Shown: positions 9,726 through 18,829, numbered from the stretch's first letter. The stretch: 64,000 bases of DNA from CBDDBH01 sp965225625 (GCA_965225625.1 CBDDBH010000017.1:65592-129591), one strand, 5' to 3'. Notes: generated from the letters alone by a model not told the origin. Numbers and translations: made by a program.

Positions 9726-9736
9726 GTTTCTTGCTT

Positions 9737-11293
9737 TTAGATCCGTCCTTCACGTTTCAGCGACGTCAGGTACTCCGCTTGCCGCAAGGCTAACGCAACG
9801 ATCGTGATAGTGGGATTCTCACATCCTGCGGTGGGAAACAAACTGCCATCGGATACAAATAAATTCTCTACATCATGTGTTCGTCCCCACGGGTTGCAAA
9901 CACTGTGTTTTGGATCATCTCCCATGCGCGCCGTCCCCATATTGTGCGTGCCGGGCATCATGTCGATCATCTCGTAGATTTCGCTCGCACCGAGTGAGTG
10001 ATAAAGCTTGTTCACACATTTGCGCATGTGCTCCACCATGGTCCTGGTGTTGTCATGCTTTTTATAATGTATGACCGGAACGGGTAGAGCGTATTGATCT
10101 TTCTTGCTGGGGTGTAGTGTGATGCGATTGGATTGCACTGGTGGGTCTTCGCCGATGGCCATCATCATGGCCAGATTTTGGTAATTGTCGAGCATGTGAG
10201 CCATGCGTTTCCCCCACATGCGTGGCGCGAGTAATCGTGCCAAGGTCTCTGGAGAGAATGGTACCGTGGCTATGATAAAACCACCGGCGAATCCGCGGGA
10301 TGGGTCGTGGCCGGCCTCGTCCTTCACAATCCCAGCCATATGTGTACCACGATGCATGTTTACCGTGCCCGGCATTATTCCGGCAAAGGTGACATGCTCA
10401 TGGTGCATATAGTTATGCCCAACCAGGCCGCTGGAATTGGCCAGGCCCCGCGGGTATTTGCCGCTGCTCGAAAGCAGTAATAAACGCGTGGTGTCAGCTA
10501 CGTTGGCTGCCACGCACACGGCGCTTGCTTGCTGGGTTTGGCGTGCGCCGGTCGCGTCGAGATATTCCACCGCGTTTGCGCGACCTCGATTATCGTGCGT
10601 GATCCGAACTGCCATTGAATTCGCCCGCAATTCAAAATGCCCCGTCGCTTCCGCTGCTGGGATCTCGCCATATAGCGGCGACCATTTGGCGCCAATGACG
10701 CAACCGCTGGTACAAAATCCCAACTGCAGGCATCCTGGACGGCCATTGCGAGGCGCCGAGTTAATCGCCATATTGTTGGTGTTGACATCTTTGTAGCCGA
10801 CAGCTTTTGCGGCGGCTTCCAGTACCTGGTAGTTATTATTGCCAGGCAATCGTTCGATACCATGCGTACCGGTAACCCCCAGTTGATCCTCAGCCCGGTC
10901 GTAAAACGGCGCTATCTCTGCGGCGGTGATAGGCCAATCGACCAGACTTGCGCCGGCCAACTCGCCGTACGTGCTGCGCGCGCGCATCTCGTGCGGTTGT
11001 AGGCGCGGACACGCTGCCGTCCAATGCATGGTGGTACCGCCAACCGCTTTACAAGTCCACATCGGGAACGATGGGATCGAATCGCCTTTACCGACTCGTT
11101 CGTCCAGCCAAGTCAGCTTAGGAAACATTTCCGCTTCATTGTTGACGAAATCCTTCGTCTCCAAACGCGGGCCTGCTTCCAGACACACCACGTCAATGGC
11201 TTGCTGCGCTAGTTCATTGGCGAGAGTGCCGCCACTAGCTCCGGATCCAATGATGACCACAACGGAATTATCGTTAACTGCGAATGTAGTCAC
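9737..11293 (-). CDS. GMC-family FAD dehydrogenase (gluconate 2-dehydrogenase large-subunit type)
   Basis: 518-residue glucose-methanol-choline oxidoreductase. The N-terminal FAD motif is VVVIIGSGASGGTLANEL. CKAVGGTTMHWTA is the second conserved block, and the C-terminal catalytic region contains GTHNMGTARMG, LFVSDGSLFPTAG and ENPTITIVALALR. A GTG at 11293 overlaps the stop of the upstream small-subunit gene (GTGA), so I prefer it to the TTG at 11302. In this family the large subunit oxidises an alcohol or sugar acid and passes electrons through a cytochrome c subunit; no cytochrome gene is next to it here. It probably rides out of the cell with its Tat-tagged partner. Confidence 0.88.
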   Translation of the reverse strand: MTTFAVNDNSVVVIIGSGASGGTLANELAQQAIDVVCLEAGPRLETKDFVNNEAEMFPKLTWLDERVGKGDSIPSFPMWTCKAVGGTTMHWTAACPRLQPHEMRARSTYGELAGASLVDWPITAAEIAPFYDRAEDQLGVTGTHGIERLPGNNNYQVLEAAAKAVGYKDVNTNNMAINSAPRNGRPGCLQLGFCTSGCVIGAKWSPLYGEIPAAEATGHFELRANSMAVRITHDNRGRANAVEYLDATGARQTQQASAVCVAANVADTTRLLLLSSSGKYPRGLANSSGLVGHNYMHHEHVTFAGIMPGTVNMHRGTHMAGIVKDEAGHDPSRGFAGGFIIATVPFSPETLARLLAPRMWGKRMAHMLDNYQNLAMMMAIGEDPPVQSNRITLHPSKKDQYALPVPVIHYKKHDNTRTMVEHMRKCVNKLYHSLGASEIYEMIDMMPGTHNMGTARMGDDPKHSVCNPWGRTHDVENLFVSDGSLFPTAGCENPTITIVALALRQAEYLTSLKREGRI

Positions 11294-11811
11294 GGCAGCC
11301 AATCAATATCATTGAAACCACGATGCAGGTAACCACCTTTTTCAATCGATGACCCTTCATAGCCGAGCAATGTCAGTAACGACTGGTCGCGATAAAGGAT
11401 ATCGATACTCCTGTTAAGCACATACTGAAAGAACGGTTGTTCCTGGATCGATTCCATCGCGATAATTTGAGACTGTTCGCTGGCCTGCAACCAATCCGAC
11501 TCTTGGGCAGCGTCAAGAGATTTGATGCCGTTGCCGATCAACTCTGCTAATGGCATCGAATTGCCGGCGTCTTCGACGATGACGTCGGCGACACGGCCAA
11601 AAGTAGTTTCGTTGAACGCTTGGTTTGGAAACATGCGCTGCGCGAGAGTACTCAGGCTCGCCTTGACGTGGGAATCGAATGGGGGCGCTGAGTCGGCTGA
11701 GCGACCTGCAAACGCGTTTCGAGTGAATCCTAAGATCGTCCCGAGCGATGCGCTGCCAACCAGGAACTGTCGGCGCGTTTTTTCCAGAGCAATTTCGAAT
11801 GGTTTGCGCAT
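11290..11811 (-). CDS. Gluconate 2-dehydrogenase subunit 3 family protein, Tat-exported
   Basis: 173-residue small subunit. The N-terminus (ALEKTRRQFLVGSASLGTILG) is a twin-arginine signal ending near NAFAG. The remainder, with TLAQRMFPNQAFNETTFGRVADVI, matches the small gamma subunit that pairs with GMC dehydrogenases and co-exports the large subunit, which has no signal of its own. The stop overlaps the start of the GMC gene, giving a two-gene operon with tight coupling. The missing third component is the haem subunit. Confidence 0.85.
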   Translation of the reverse strand: MRKPFEIALEKTRRQFLVGSASLGTILGFTRNAFAGRSADSAPPFDSHVKASLSTLAQRMFPNQAFNETTFGRVADVIVEDAGNSMPLAELIGNGIKSLDAAQESDWLQASEQSQIIAMESIQEQPFFQYVLNRSIDILYRDQSLLTLLGYEGSSIEKGGYLHRGFNDIDWLP

Positions 11812-12250
11812 ATCAACGTCTCCTCACGCGCCTTTTAAGCCGTCCAAATTGTAAGGATGTTCGCGCATCCTGGTTCGGCAACTTTGCGTTCGGAGTCTAC
11901 CATGGGTTCTTCGTTTTCATGGTCGAATCAGAAGGTGGCGAAACGCGCAAGTGCACATAGGCAAGGATTGTTCCGATGCAAATTCATGGTTACCACCGTT
12001 GCAAACACAAACTGCCTGTCCCCGTATTTGCATCTGCAAGATCACCCTGAACCTGTTGGATCTGCGCAACAAATACGCATTGGTGGTTGCACATCGATGC
12101 ACAAACCGGTTAAATCGGTGCATCCTGATGATTCCGATCGTGCCGGCAACCGTTGCTGGCCCGTGATTCTCCGCTGAAACATACCAATCGGGAGCGAGCA
12201 ATCGACTGCCGTTTGTCGGTGTGATCTGTCTGATCGACCTAGGACAAAGT
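11812..12250. other. Intergenic region between divergent genes, nothing recognised
   Basis: About 440 bp separate the dehydrogenase small-subunit gene (minus) from the alpha/beta hydrolase gene (plus), so promoters for both directions should lie here. The open frames across it have no protein-like composition, and I found no convincing inverted repeat or RNA. Confidence 0.5.
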
Positions 12251-13189
12251 GTGAATAGACTCAAGGGCAGCATCAAATACGACCGCTTCATTGTTCCTTA
12301 CCGAGTGTACGGTAACGGCGCCAAGACCCTGATCTGTGTTAATGGTGCCCAGCAGACTATGGCCGCGTGGCGATCGGTCATTTCCCGATTCCGCAGCAGT
12401 TATTCGGTGGTCATTTTCGACCTGCCGGGTCACGGCAATTCCGAAATACTGTCTCCACCGATGAGGGTGTCATTGGACGAGCAGGTGACGTGCTTGAAAG
12501 AGATTATTAGGGCGACCCATAGCAATGACACGTTGCATATCATCGGCGCATCATGGGGCACGATTGTTGTTGCCGCCTTTGCGGCGCGCTATCCAGATGT
12601 TCCCGACAAGTTGATCCTCGGTAGCTTTGGCGTTAAACCCAGTGGCGCGATGCTGCGGGTCATCCGCCGTGGTCGATCTCTGTATGAAGCTGACCGTGGC
12701 CCCGAGGCAGCACACCTCATTATTGAATGCTTTGGTCAGCAGATCTCAGCAGGACACAAGGAACAGATCGTCCACCAATTCAAGAAAATGCGTCCTGAAC
12801 AGCAACTCTGCTTCTACGACCATTGTGAATTTGTCGAGAACATAGGTCACATCAATGAACTCGTCGAACTGGCTTGTATCAAGGCTCGAACCCTGATTAT
12901 CAACGGCGGAAACGACACAATTCTCAACCTTCAGGACCTGAAGCTGGCAGCGCAAGCAATACCCCGCTGCGAATCGCATATCGTGCAAGACGCAGGTCAT
13001 TTTTTGCACTTTGAACAGCCGGACATTTTGCAGATTTACGAGGCTTTCTTTGACGGGTTGTCGTTTAAAAATGACCCGAAGGTGTCTTCTAGAAAATCGG
13101 ATTTTTCGAGATTTTCTGGAAGCCGCCGCCTGAAGCCAGTTATGGGGAATGCGCTGGCGGCGCTGGCCGCCTCCGACGTCGCTCAATGA
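12251..13189 (+). CDS. Alpha/beta hydrolase
   Basis: 312-residue alpha/beta hydrolase. The oxyanion region is LICVNGAQQTMAAWRSV and the nucleophile elbow is GASWGT (Ser). The acid is probably the Asp in IINGGNDT and the base the His in DAGHFLHFEQP, so the triad is complete. I prefer the GTG at 12251, which has AGGA at 12241-12244; a GTG at 12221 would add ten residues. The stop overlaps the start of the cupin-like gene (ATGA), so the two products probably act together. The family includes esterases, thioesterases and acyltransfer enzymes such as the RhlA-type; the exact reaction is unknown. Confidence 0.82.
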   Translation: MNRLKGSIKYDRFIVPYRVYGNGAKTLICVNGAQQTMAAWRSVISRFRSSYSVVIFDLPGHGNSEILSPPMRVSLDEQVTCLKEIIRATHSNDTLHIIGASWGTIVVAAFAARYPDVPDKLILGSFGVKPSGAMLRVIRRGRSLYEADRGPEAAHLIIECFGQQISAGHKEQIVHQFKKMRPEQQLCFYDHCEFVENIGHINELVELACIKARTLIINGGNDTILNLQDLKLAAQAIPRCESHIVQDAGHFLHFEQPDILQIYEAFFDGLSFKNDPKVSSRKSDFSRFSGSRRLKPVMGNALAALAASDVAQ

Positions 13190-14163
13190 TGTCTGCACTT
13201 GCTTGCCGCCACGATTCGATTACGCCATCCCACACTCGAGCGACAGAGCCGACGACCGCTTCGGATCAGAGACTTTGTCTGAATCCGATACCGCGTGAGC
13301 AAGACATCGACCGCGCAACGTTCGAGCGCTTGTATCTGCAGCCGCAAATCCCGGTTGTGCTGGAAAACCTGGCTTCCGATTGGCCGGCTCTGCAGAAATG
13401 GACGGTAGAGTATCTAGCGCAAAATTACGGACACTGCCCAGTCAAGATCTACAATTCCAGCTTTGGCGAGCCTGGCGCGGATTATATGAGTGCCACACGT
13501 ACTGTTTCATTTGGTCAATACCTACAACTCGTCATTAGTGGCGATCTCGATGCGCGCATGTTTTTGTACAACATCGCCAAGGAAATTCCGCAACTTGTGG
13601 CTGATGTGCACTTACCGACGATCGCGGACGGATTCTCACGCCGTTTCATGTTTTTGTTTGCGGGTTGCAAAGGATCCGCAACGCCAATCCACTACGACAT
13701 CGACATGGCGCATGTGTTTCACACGCCCCTGGTCGGGACACGTCGCATAACGCTCATACCTCCGAGCGATTCATGCAATCTTTACCAGCACCCGTTTACG
13801 GTACGCAGCTATGTGGATGTGAAATCCCCCGACTTCGACAAACATCCGCGGCTACGTGAGGTTCGTGGCTATCAAGATCGCTTGGCACCCGGGGAGACCT
13901 TATTCATCCCAAGTCAGTTCTGGCACTTCGTCGAGTATGAGCAGGCCGGGTATTCCATCTCGCTGCGGTGTCAAAATCAGCGGCTACGCACGCGTATGAA
14001 AGGCTATTTCTACCTGGGTGTCTTGTCGCCTGTCGACCGATTGTTGAATAGGCTGTTAGGCCGACGCTGGTTTGACTGGAAGGACAGAACCGCCCATGCC
14101 GACGACGGTTCAGCGCGTGTCTTTCAATGCTCCGGCGGACAGCCCGACGCTGACAACATTTAG
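13186..14163 (+). CDS. Cupin-like (JmjC/Cupin_8) Fe(II)/2-oxoglutarate oxygenase-type protein
   Basis: 325 residues. After about 35 polar residues comes the Cupin_8 signature: IDRATFERLYLQPQIPVVLENLASDWPAL, typical of JmjC-type hydroxylases. The metal site is visible as H-x-D in IHYDIDMAHVF and the distal His in SQFWHFVEYE. MPPSD-like positions (TLIPPSDSCNLY) also fit. The family hydroxylates proteins, RNA or small molecules with Fe(II) and 2-oxoglutarate. It is translationally coupled to the alpha/beta hydrolase gene, an unusual pairing. The target is unknown. Confidence 0.83.
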   Translation: MMSALACRHDSITPSHTRATEPTTASDQRLCLNPIPREQDIDRATFERLYLQPQIPVVLENLASDWPALQKWTVEYLAQNYGHCPVKIYNSSFGEPGADYMSATRTVSFGQYLQLVISGDLDARMFLYNIAKEIPQLVADVHLPTIADGFSRRFMFLFAGCKGSATPIHYDIDMAHVFHTPLVGTRRITLIPPSDSCNLYQHPFTVRSYVDVKSPDFDKHPRLREVRGYQDRLAPGETLFIPSQFWHFVEYEQAGYSISLRCQNQRLRTRMKGYFYLGVLSPVDRLLNRLLGRRWFDWKDRTAHADDGSARVFQCSGGQPDADNI

Positions 14164-14183
14164 CTGTTGCGCACCGCCGCGGT

Positions 14184-14594
14184 TTACACGAGCTGCTTCA
14201 CGACGAGCACGCCGTAAGCAATCATTGCGATGTTCGCGATAGAAAAGACCACGGTGCGCGCTCTGAAATGGCGAAAACCTGAGATATGTAGTACGGCATG
14301 GGTGAGGCGAAACCAGAAGAAAATGGTCGCCAGCAATACTGTGGTTTTCGTCGAATAGTTAAGATGCGCGGCTACCAGAACGAATATGGCAAAGGGCGCG
14401 AGGTTTTCAACCGCATTAATGTGCGCACGATTGGCACGATTTACCCACTCGGGAAGCGGACTATCGGGCGCCGCTATATAATCGTTTGGTTGCAGTGGGC
14501 CGCGAGTTTTCACGAGGCCGATTACATAAGGGATCCAGAGAAGACCCGTCAAAATTGCAGTTAACAGCAAGTAGCATATTTCAGGTGAATTCAT
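14184..14594 (-). CDS. MAPEG-family membrane protein
   Basis: 136-residue integral membrane protein with four predicted helices: residues about 5-25 (ICYLLLTAILTGLLWIPYVIGLV), then after WVNRANRAHINAVENLAPFAIFVLVAAHL, TVLLATIFFWFRLTHAVLHI, and VVFSIANIAMIAYGVLVV. The motif RANRAHINAVENL is the MAPEG (microsomal glutathione S-transferase-like) signature. The ATG at 14594 is preceded by GGAGGA; the longer frame has no such site. It is divergent from an HxlR regulator gene, which probably controls it. Confidence 0.85.
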   Translation of the reverse strand: MNSPEICYLLLTAILTGLLWIPYVIGLVKTRGPLQPNDYIAAPDSPLPEWVNRANRAHINAVENLAPFAIFVLVAAHLNYSTKTTVLLATIFFWFRLTHAVLHISGFRHFRARTVVFSIANIAMIAYGVLVVKQLV

Positions 14595-14639
14595 TACGTC
14601 CTCCAAAGGCGTCTCGGCTGATAGAAGTGATAACAGATC

Positions 14640-14700
14640 ATGCATTACTAGTATTTCGAAAGTAATCTATCATGATACTATCGAATTGCAAGTATTGAAT
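14640..14700. promoter_or_regulatory. Candidate HxlR operator / divergent promoter
   Basis: This AT-rich stretch lies between the divergent MAPEG and HxlR genes and contains the perfect 10-bp palindrome TATCATGATA at 14668-14677 and the 8-bp palindrome TACTAGTA just before it. HxlR proteins bind inverted repeats next to their own gene, so this is the natural operator position. Inference only. Confidence 0.4.
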
Positions 14701-14746
14701 GACGGTGGTGACAATAAATAACCAAGCGGGGGGTGACGGAGGTTTT

Positions 14747-15151
14747 ATGGGCGAAAGAAGATCCGATTGCCCGATCGCTCAGGCGCTGGACATAGTAGGT
14801 GATCGTTGGTCATTGCTCGTCGTGCGCGATATCGCAATGTACGGCAAACACACGTTTACCGAAATTGAAGCGTCGGCCGAGGGCATCGCGCCCAGCACAC
14901 TTGCGGATCGGCTTAAACGCCTGACGTCGCACGAAATAATTTCCAGAGAAAAAATTCGCGGTGGCCCGGGACGCCAGTATCGTTATAGTCTGACGAAATC
15001 CGGAATCGACTTGCTGCCGATACTAATCGACATGCTGCAGTGGAGTGCCAGCCATGATCCGCAGACGAAAGTTCCTTCTGCCTACCGCAAACGTCTGACT
15101 CGAGACCGCGATAAAATCATTGCAGAGCTGGGAGAGAAAGCGCGCGCATAA
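14747..15151 (+). CDS. HxlR-family winged-helix transcriptional regulator
   Basis: 134-residue DNA-binding protein. CPIAQALDIVGDRWSLLVVRDI is the HxlR signature with the conserved N-terminal Cys (possible redox or electrophile sensor). APSTLADRLKRLTSHEII is the recognition helix region, and the wing is GRQYRYSLTKSG. The ATG at 14747 follows GGAGG at 14738-14742; an earlier in-frame ATG at 14699 has no ribosome site. It is divergent from the MAPEG gene, its likely target. Confidence 0.9.
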   Translation: MGERRSDCPIAQALDIVGDRWSLLVVRDIAMYGKHTFTEIEASAEGIAPSTLADRLKRLTSHEIISREKIRGGPGRQYRYSLTKSGIDLLPILIDMLQWSASHDPQTKVPSAYRKRLTRDRDKIIAELGEKARA

Positions 15152-15248
15152 ATTACAAATCTAATAAGTCGTCAAAGCTGTCTTTACCCCTCATGCTGTC
15201 GTCGTTGTTGTACCATACGTGTCCCGACTTCAGCTTCAAGACGCGACA

Positions 15249-16256
15249 ATGAGCGACAATCCTTCACCGGCGTTGATTCTGAGTACTATCAACGCTTATC
15301 GCGACTCCGCAACACTCAGAGGTGGTATCGATCTCGATGTCTTCACAGCCATCGGCGAGGGCCACGACACGATCGCGCAATTGGCACAATTGAGTGACGC
15401 CAGCGAGCGTGGCATGCGGATCCTGTGCGATTGTTTGACCACGTTGGGGTTTGTGACCAAACGAGACAATAGTTACGCATTGACCGCTGATAGCGCGGCG
15501 TTTCTTGACCGTCGCTCGCCCGCCTACATGGGCGACGCCGCCTACTTTCTAATGGGCCCGTTGTTTACAAAAGACATCGGCGACGTTGCGGCGGCGGTAC
15601 GCAAAGGCGGCGTTGTCAGCTCGCCGCGAGGCTCTGACGAACCCGATCATCCCGAATGGGTTGAGTTCGCACGCGCCATGACCGGCATGCAAAGTCTGCC
15701 GGCCCAGGTCCTCGCAGGTTTGGTCGATGTCAAAGCCGATGGGATCTGCCGGGTATTGGATGTTGCGGCAGGGTCCGGCGTTTTTGGTATCACGCTGGCC
15801 AAGCAATACCCGAACGTCGAAGTGACTGCCCTCGACTGGCCGCGTGTTCTGGAAGTCACGCGCGAAAATGCAATAAAGGCGAATGTTGCGGAGCGTGTTA
15901 CATCGCTGGCTGGCGATGCGTTTACGCTCGAGCTTGACGATAATTACGACGTTATTGTCATCGTCAATTTTTTCCACCACTTCGAGCCGTCAGTTTGCGA
16001 GAGTTTTATGCGACGCCTCGGCGATGCGCTGGCGCCTCACGGGAAAATGTATACCTTGGACTGGGTGCCCAATCCCGATCGCGTGAGTCCACCAGAGGCG
16101 GCGATGTTCGCGATGCAAATGCTGCGCCAGACTCCGTCTGGGGATGCATACACCGGAGCGGAATACGAGGCCATGTTTACCGCCGCGGGCCTGCCCAATG
16201 TGGCAATTCAGCCGCTGGAACCGACGCCATACACGCTGATCGTCGCCGGTCGCTGA
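15249..16256 (+). CDS. SAM-dependent methyltransferase, O-methyltransferase (COMT-like) type
   Basis: About 335 residues. The N-terminal half is a winged-helix dimerisation domain (TIAQLAQLSDASERGMRILCDCLTTLGFV), as in plant-type and polyketide O-methyltransferases. The C-terminal Rossmann domain has motif I VLDVAAGSGVFGITLA and the acidic loop VTALDWPRVLEV, then VIVIVNFFHHF. The start is uncertain: ATG 15249 chosen, GTG 15219 possible, both with weak ribosome sites. It stands alone; a role in methylating a small aromatic is plausible but unproven. Confidence 0.85.
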   Translation: MSDNPSPALILSTINAYRDSATLRGGIDLDVFTAIGEGHDTIAQLAQLSDASERGMRILCDCLTTLGFVTKRDNSYALTADSAAFLDRRSPAYMGDAAYFLMGPLFTKDIGDVAAAVRKGGVVSSPRGSDEPDHPEWVEFARAMTGMQSLPAQVLAGLVDVKADGICRVLDVAAGSGVFGITLAKQYPNVEVTALDWPRVLEVTRENAIKANVAERVTSLAGDAFTLELDDNYDVIVIVNFFHHFEPSVCESFMRRLGDALAPHGKMYTLDWVPNPDRVSPPEAAMFAMQMLRQTPSGDAYTGAEYEAMFTAAGLPNVAIQPLEPTPYTLIVAGR

Positions 16257-16305
16257 CGCCCGATCTTCTCCTATTCGATGTCTGGCGGCCCGCTGAATCA
16301 CGACC

Positions 16306-17484
16306 ATGCATATGGCTGTTTACGAAGCACATGCTTTTCACGACGGATTCGAGCGCGGCCGAGGTTCGGGTACGTTGAACATTTCATCGGACGGCATTCG
16401 CTTTGAAGGCAGCGGCAAGAGTGTTTCCTTTCCGTTAGCGAGCACACAGTTCAAGCTGGGCGGTGCCAGTGATCGCTTGGTTTTCATGACCCATGCCATA
16501 CAACCTGGATGGACCCTCTACACCAGCGATCTCTCAATCCTCGATAACGAAGCGCTGCGCGATGCCCCCGGCGTTCGTGAGCAGCTGAACAGGGTCCGAC
16601 GCAGACGAATATGGAACTGGAGTGTATTGGTATTGGGGGTAGTCGCGCTTGTGGCGATGCCGGTCGTGGCGTTGACTAACGTCGATTGGATTACCGGGAT
16701 GATCGCGAGGAAGATCCCAGCAGAATGGGAGGCGAAACTCGGTGAATCCACCTTCGCTCAATATCAGCACGAAAACGAGATGATGGCGTCAGAAGAGGGC
16801 GCGCGCCTGCAGCAGGTTTTGACCGAGCCATTGATCACGGCGGCCGCGAGCGACCGGTATACCTTCCATATAGCTATCGTTCACGATGAGGAAGTCAATG
16901 CATTCGCGCTCCCTGGAGGCTATATTGTGATCAATTCTGGCCTGATAATCGCCGCTGGTAGCGCCGATGAAATGCTGGGTGTGCTGGCGCATGAGATGGC
17001 ACATGTCACCGAGCAGCACGGCGTGCGCAATGTCATCGGTGGTACCAGCATCTTCGCTTTGGTACAGGCGCTGTTCGGGGATGTGGGCGGTGTGCTGGCG
17101 GTAGTCGTGGATGCCGCGCCGCTGCTGATCCACCAAAGTTACTCGCGTGGATTCGAGGCGCAGGCCGATGAGAAAGGATTTGCCTTGTTGCGCAAAGCGG
17201 CGATCGATCCTCAGGGGCTGACTACTTTTTTTGAACGGGTTCGAGAAACAGAAGACGCCATGTTGAGCTCAATTGAGGATGCTACTGCACGTGCACTAGC
17301 CGAAAATGCCGTCCGGTACCTGAGCTCCCACCCGGCCAGCGACCAACGGATTGCTCGCCTGAAAGAGCTAATTGCACGGCAGGACGTCGCCGAGTTTCGT
17401 GATCTGGACAGTGAGTTCCAGCGGTTTAAATCGCTAGTAAAGCAGTTCGCGTTGGACCACACGGAGGATGTTGATGAAGTCTGA
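16306..17484 (+). CDS. M48-family membrane zinc metalloprotease with N-terminal extra domain
   Basis: 392 residues. Residues 1-100 form a beta-rich cytoplasmic domain of the kind found before M48 peptidases. A membrane helix follows at about 105-127 (WSVLVLGVVALVAMPVVALTNV). The peptidase domain carries the zinc motif HEMAH at 229-233, with the third ligand Glu in FEAQADEKG. In the family such enzymes process or degrade envelope proteins (HtpX, BepA and Oma1 relatives). The end overlaps the first of three AIM24 genes, so the four genes form one operon. Confidence 0.9.
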   Translation: MHMAVYEAHAFHDGFERGRGSGTLNISSDGIRFEGSGKSVSFPLASTQFKLGGASDRLVFMTHAIQPGWTLYTSDLSILDNEALRDAPGVREQLNRVRRRRIWNWSVLVLGVVALVAMPVVALTNVDWITGMIARKIPAEWEAKLGESTFAQYQHENEMMASEEGARLQQVLTEPLITAAASDRYTFHIAIVHDEEVNAFALPGGYIVINSGLIIAAGSADEMLGVLAHEMAHVTEQHGVRNVIGGTSIFALVQALFGDVGGVLAVVVDAAPLLIHQSYSRGFEAQADEKGFALLRKAAIDPQGLTTFFERVRETEDAMLSSIEDATARALAENAVRYLSSHPASDQRIARLKELIARQDVAEFRDLDSEFQRFKSLVKQFALDHTEDVDEV

Positions 17485-18133
17485 GATAAAAGGCGAAGAG
17501 GCATTCAGTTACGTAGATGTGGACCTCGAGCCGGGCGAGGAAATAATCACGGAGTCCGACGCTATGTCGAGTATGCATGCCGACGTGGATCTGACCGCCC
17601 GAACCAATGGCGGTTTCGTAGCCGCGTTGTTGAGAAAATTCCTTGGCGGTGAGACGTTTTTTATCAGCCGTTTTCGCAACAATCAAACGGCGACCCGGCG
17701 GGTCACACTGGTACAGCCCACCCCCGGAGAAATCCGTTGTAAGGAACTCAACAATGAAGCGATATTCTTGCAGCCGGGTGCGTTTCTTGCTGCATCCGAA
17801 GGCGTGACGTTGGGGCTTGGATGGGCCGGGATCGTTTCGTGGATCGCGCGCGAGGGACTCTTCAGGCTTGTCGTCAGTGGTACCGGCAAAGTGTGGTACG
17901 GCGCTTACGGCAAGCTCCTCGAGAAAAACATTGATGGCGAATATATCATCGACACCAGCCACCTGGTGGCTTACGACCCGAGTATCAAGCTGAAACTGCA
18001 ACTGGCGGGCGGTTTGTTTTCGAGCTTCTTCGGCGGAGAGGGGCTGGTGACGCGCGTTCAAGGCAAGGGCAAAGTCGTCGTGCAAACCCGCAGTATCTCT
18101 GGCCTGACCGGCTGGGTTAATCCGAGGCTCTGA
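17474..18133 (+). CDS. AIM24/TIGR00266 family protein, copy 1
   Basis: 219 residues. The family fold (tryptophan RNA-binding attenuator-like double beta-sheet) shows in LEPGEEIITESDAMSSM, LGGETFFISRF, NIDGEYIIDTSHLVAYD and FFGGEGLVTRVQGKGKVVVQTRS. ATG 17474 is 6 nt after GGAGG, inside the M48 gene by 11 bp; ATG 17468 abuts the ribosome site. The middle is the most divergent of the three local copies. Family function is poorly defined (mitochondrial Aim24 affects inner-membrane organisation). Confidence 0.87.
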   Translation: MKSEIKGEEAFSYVDVDLEPGEEIITESDAMSSMHADVDLTARTNGGFVAALLRKFLGGETFFISRFRNNQTATRRVTLVQPTPGEIRCKELNNEAIFLQPGAFLAASEGVTLGLGWAGIVSWIAREGLFRLVVSGTGKVWYGAYGKLLEKNIDGEYIIDTSHLVAYDPSIKLKLQLAGGLFSSFFGGEGLVTRVQGKGKVVVQTRSISGLTGWVNPRL

Positions 18134-18816
18134 TGAAAATCTCCTTAATGCATAGACCGGGCAATACCGCCGCCAAGGTGGAATTGGAGCAGGGCGAGTC
18201 ATGCACCGCGGAGTCGGGCGCTATGATCGCCATGAGCGAGAACATGGGGGTGACGACCACCACCCATAAGAAGGGCAAGGGTGGAGTGCTGAAGGCGCTT
18301 AAGCGCATGGTCGCGGGCGAATCCATGTTCCTAAATCATTTCGAGTCTTCCTCCGGGTCTGGAGAGGTCTGGTTTGGCGCTGCGCTGGCGGGCGACATGA
18401 TGATCTACGACCTGGACAACGAGAACCTGATCGTTCAGGGCGGCTCCTTTATGGCGTGCGAGAAAGACGTTGAGATTGATCTCGGCTGGCAAGGATTTAA
18501 GTCAATTCTCTCTGGGGAGAGCGTGTTCTGGTTGAAGCTCAACGGACGCGGACAGGTCCTGCTCAATTCGTTCGGCGCAATTTATTCGATAGAAGTGGAT
18601 GGCGAATACATCGTCGATAGTGGGCACATCGTGGCCTTTAGCGAAACGCTCGACTTCAGTATTACCAAAGCGGGTAAGAGCTGGATCCATTCCTTTCTGG
18701 GCGGAGAAGGCCTGGTGTGCAAGTTCAACGGTAAAGGGACACTGTGGTGCCAATCGCATAACCCTTCGAGCTTTGGCCACAACCTGACCCCCTCTCTGAA
18801 AAGCCGTCCACGATAA
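18133..18816 (+). CDS. AIM24/TIGR00266 family protein, copy 2
   Basis: 227 residues with the clearest family pattern: SCTAESGAMIAMSENMGV, VAGESMFLNHF, GEVWFGAALAGDMMIYDL, FLGGEGLVCKFNGKGTLWCQSHN. The ATG at 18133 shares its A with the stop of copy 1 (TGATG), so translation is coupled. It contains the Lys/Gly-rich loop THKKGKGGVLKALKRMVAGE seen in many members. No signal peptide. Confidence 0.9.
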   Translation: MKISLMHRPGNTAAKVELEQGESCTAESGAMIAMSENMGVTTTTHKKGKGGVLKALKRMVAGESMFLNHFESSSGSGEVWFGAALAGDMMIYDLDNENLIVQGGSFMACEKDVEIDLGWQGFKSILSGESVFWLKLNGRGQVLLNSFGAIYSIEVDGEYIVDSGHIVAFSETLDFSITKAGKSWIHSFLGGEGLVCKFNGKGTLWCQSHNPSSFGHNLTPSLKSRPR

Positions 18817-18829
18817 CGCGGGAGCCACC

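Larger units (their letters stand above)
8841..9736. other. Gene-poor interval with decayed sequence
   Basis: Nearly 900 bp lie between the TPR gene and the GMC dehydrogenase gene (convergent to each other) without an intact gene. On the minus strand a frame with membrane-protein character survives (8994-9488), and at 9660-9725 there is a REP-like dispersed repeat; both are listed separately. The plus-strand open frame over 8983-9345 has no protein-like composition. Confidence 0.6.

Noticed and set aside
17426..18202. Minus-strand 258-codon open frame
   Set aside because: Antisense to AIM24 copy 1; no protein-like features.
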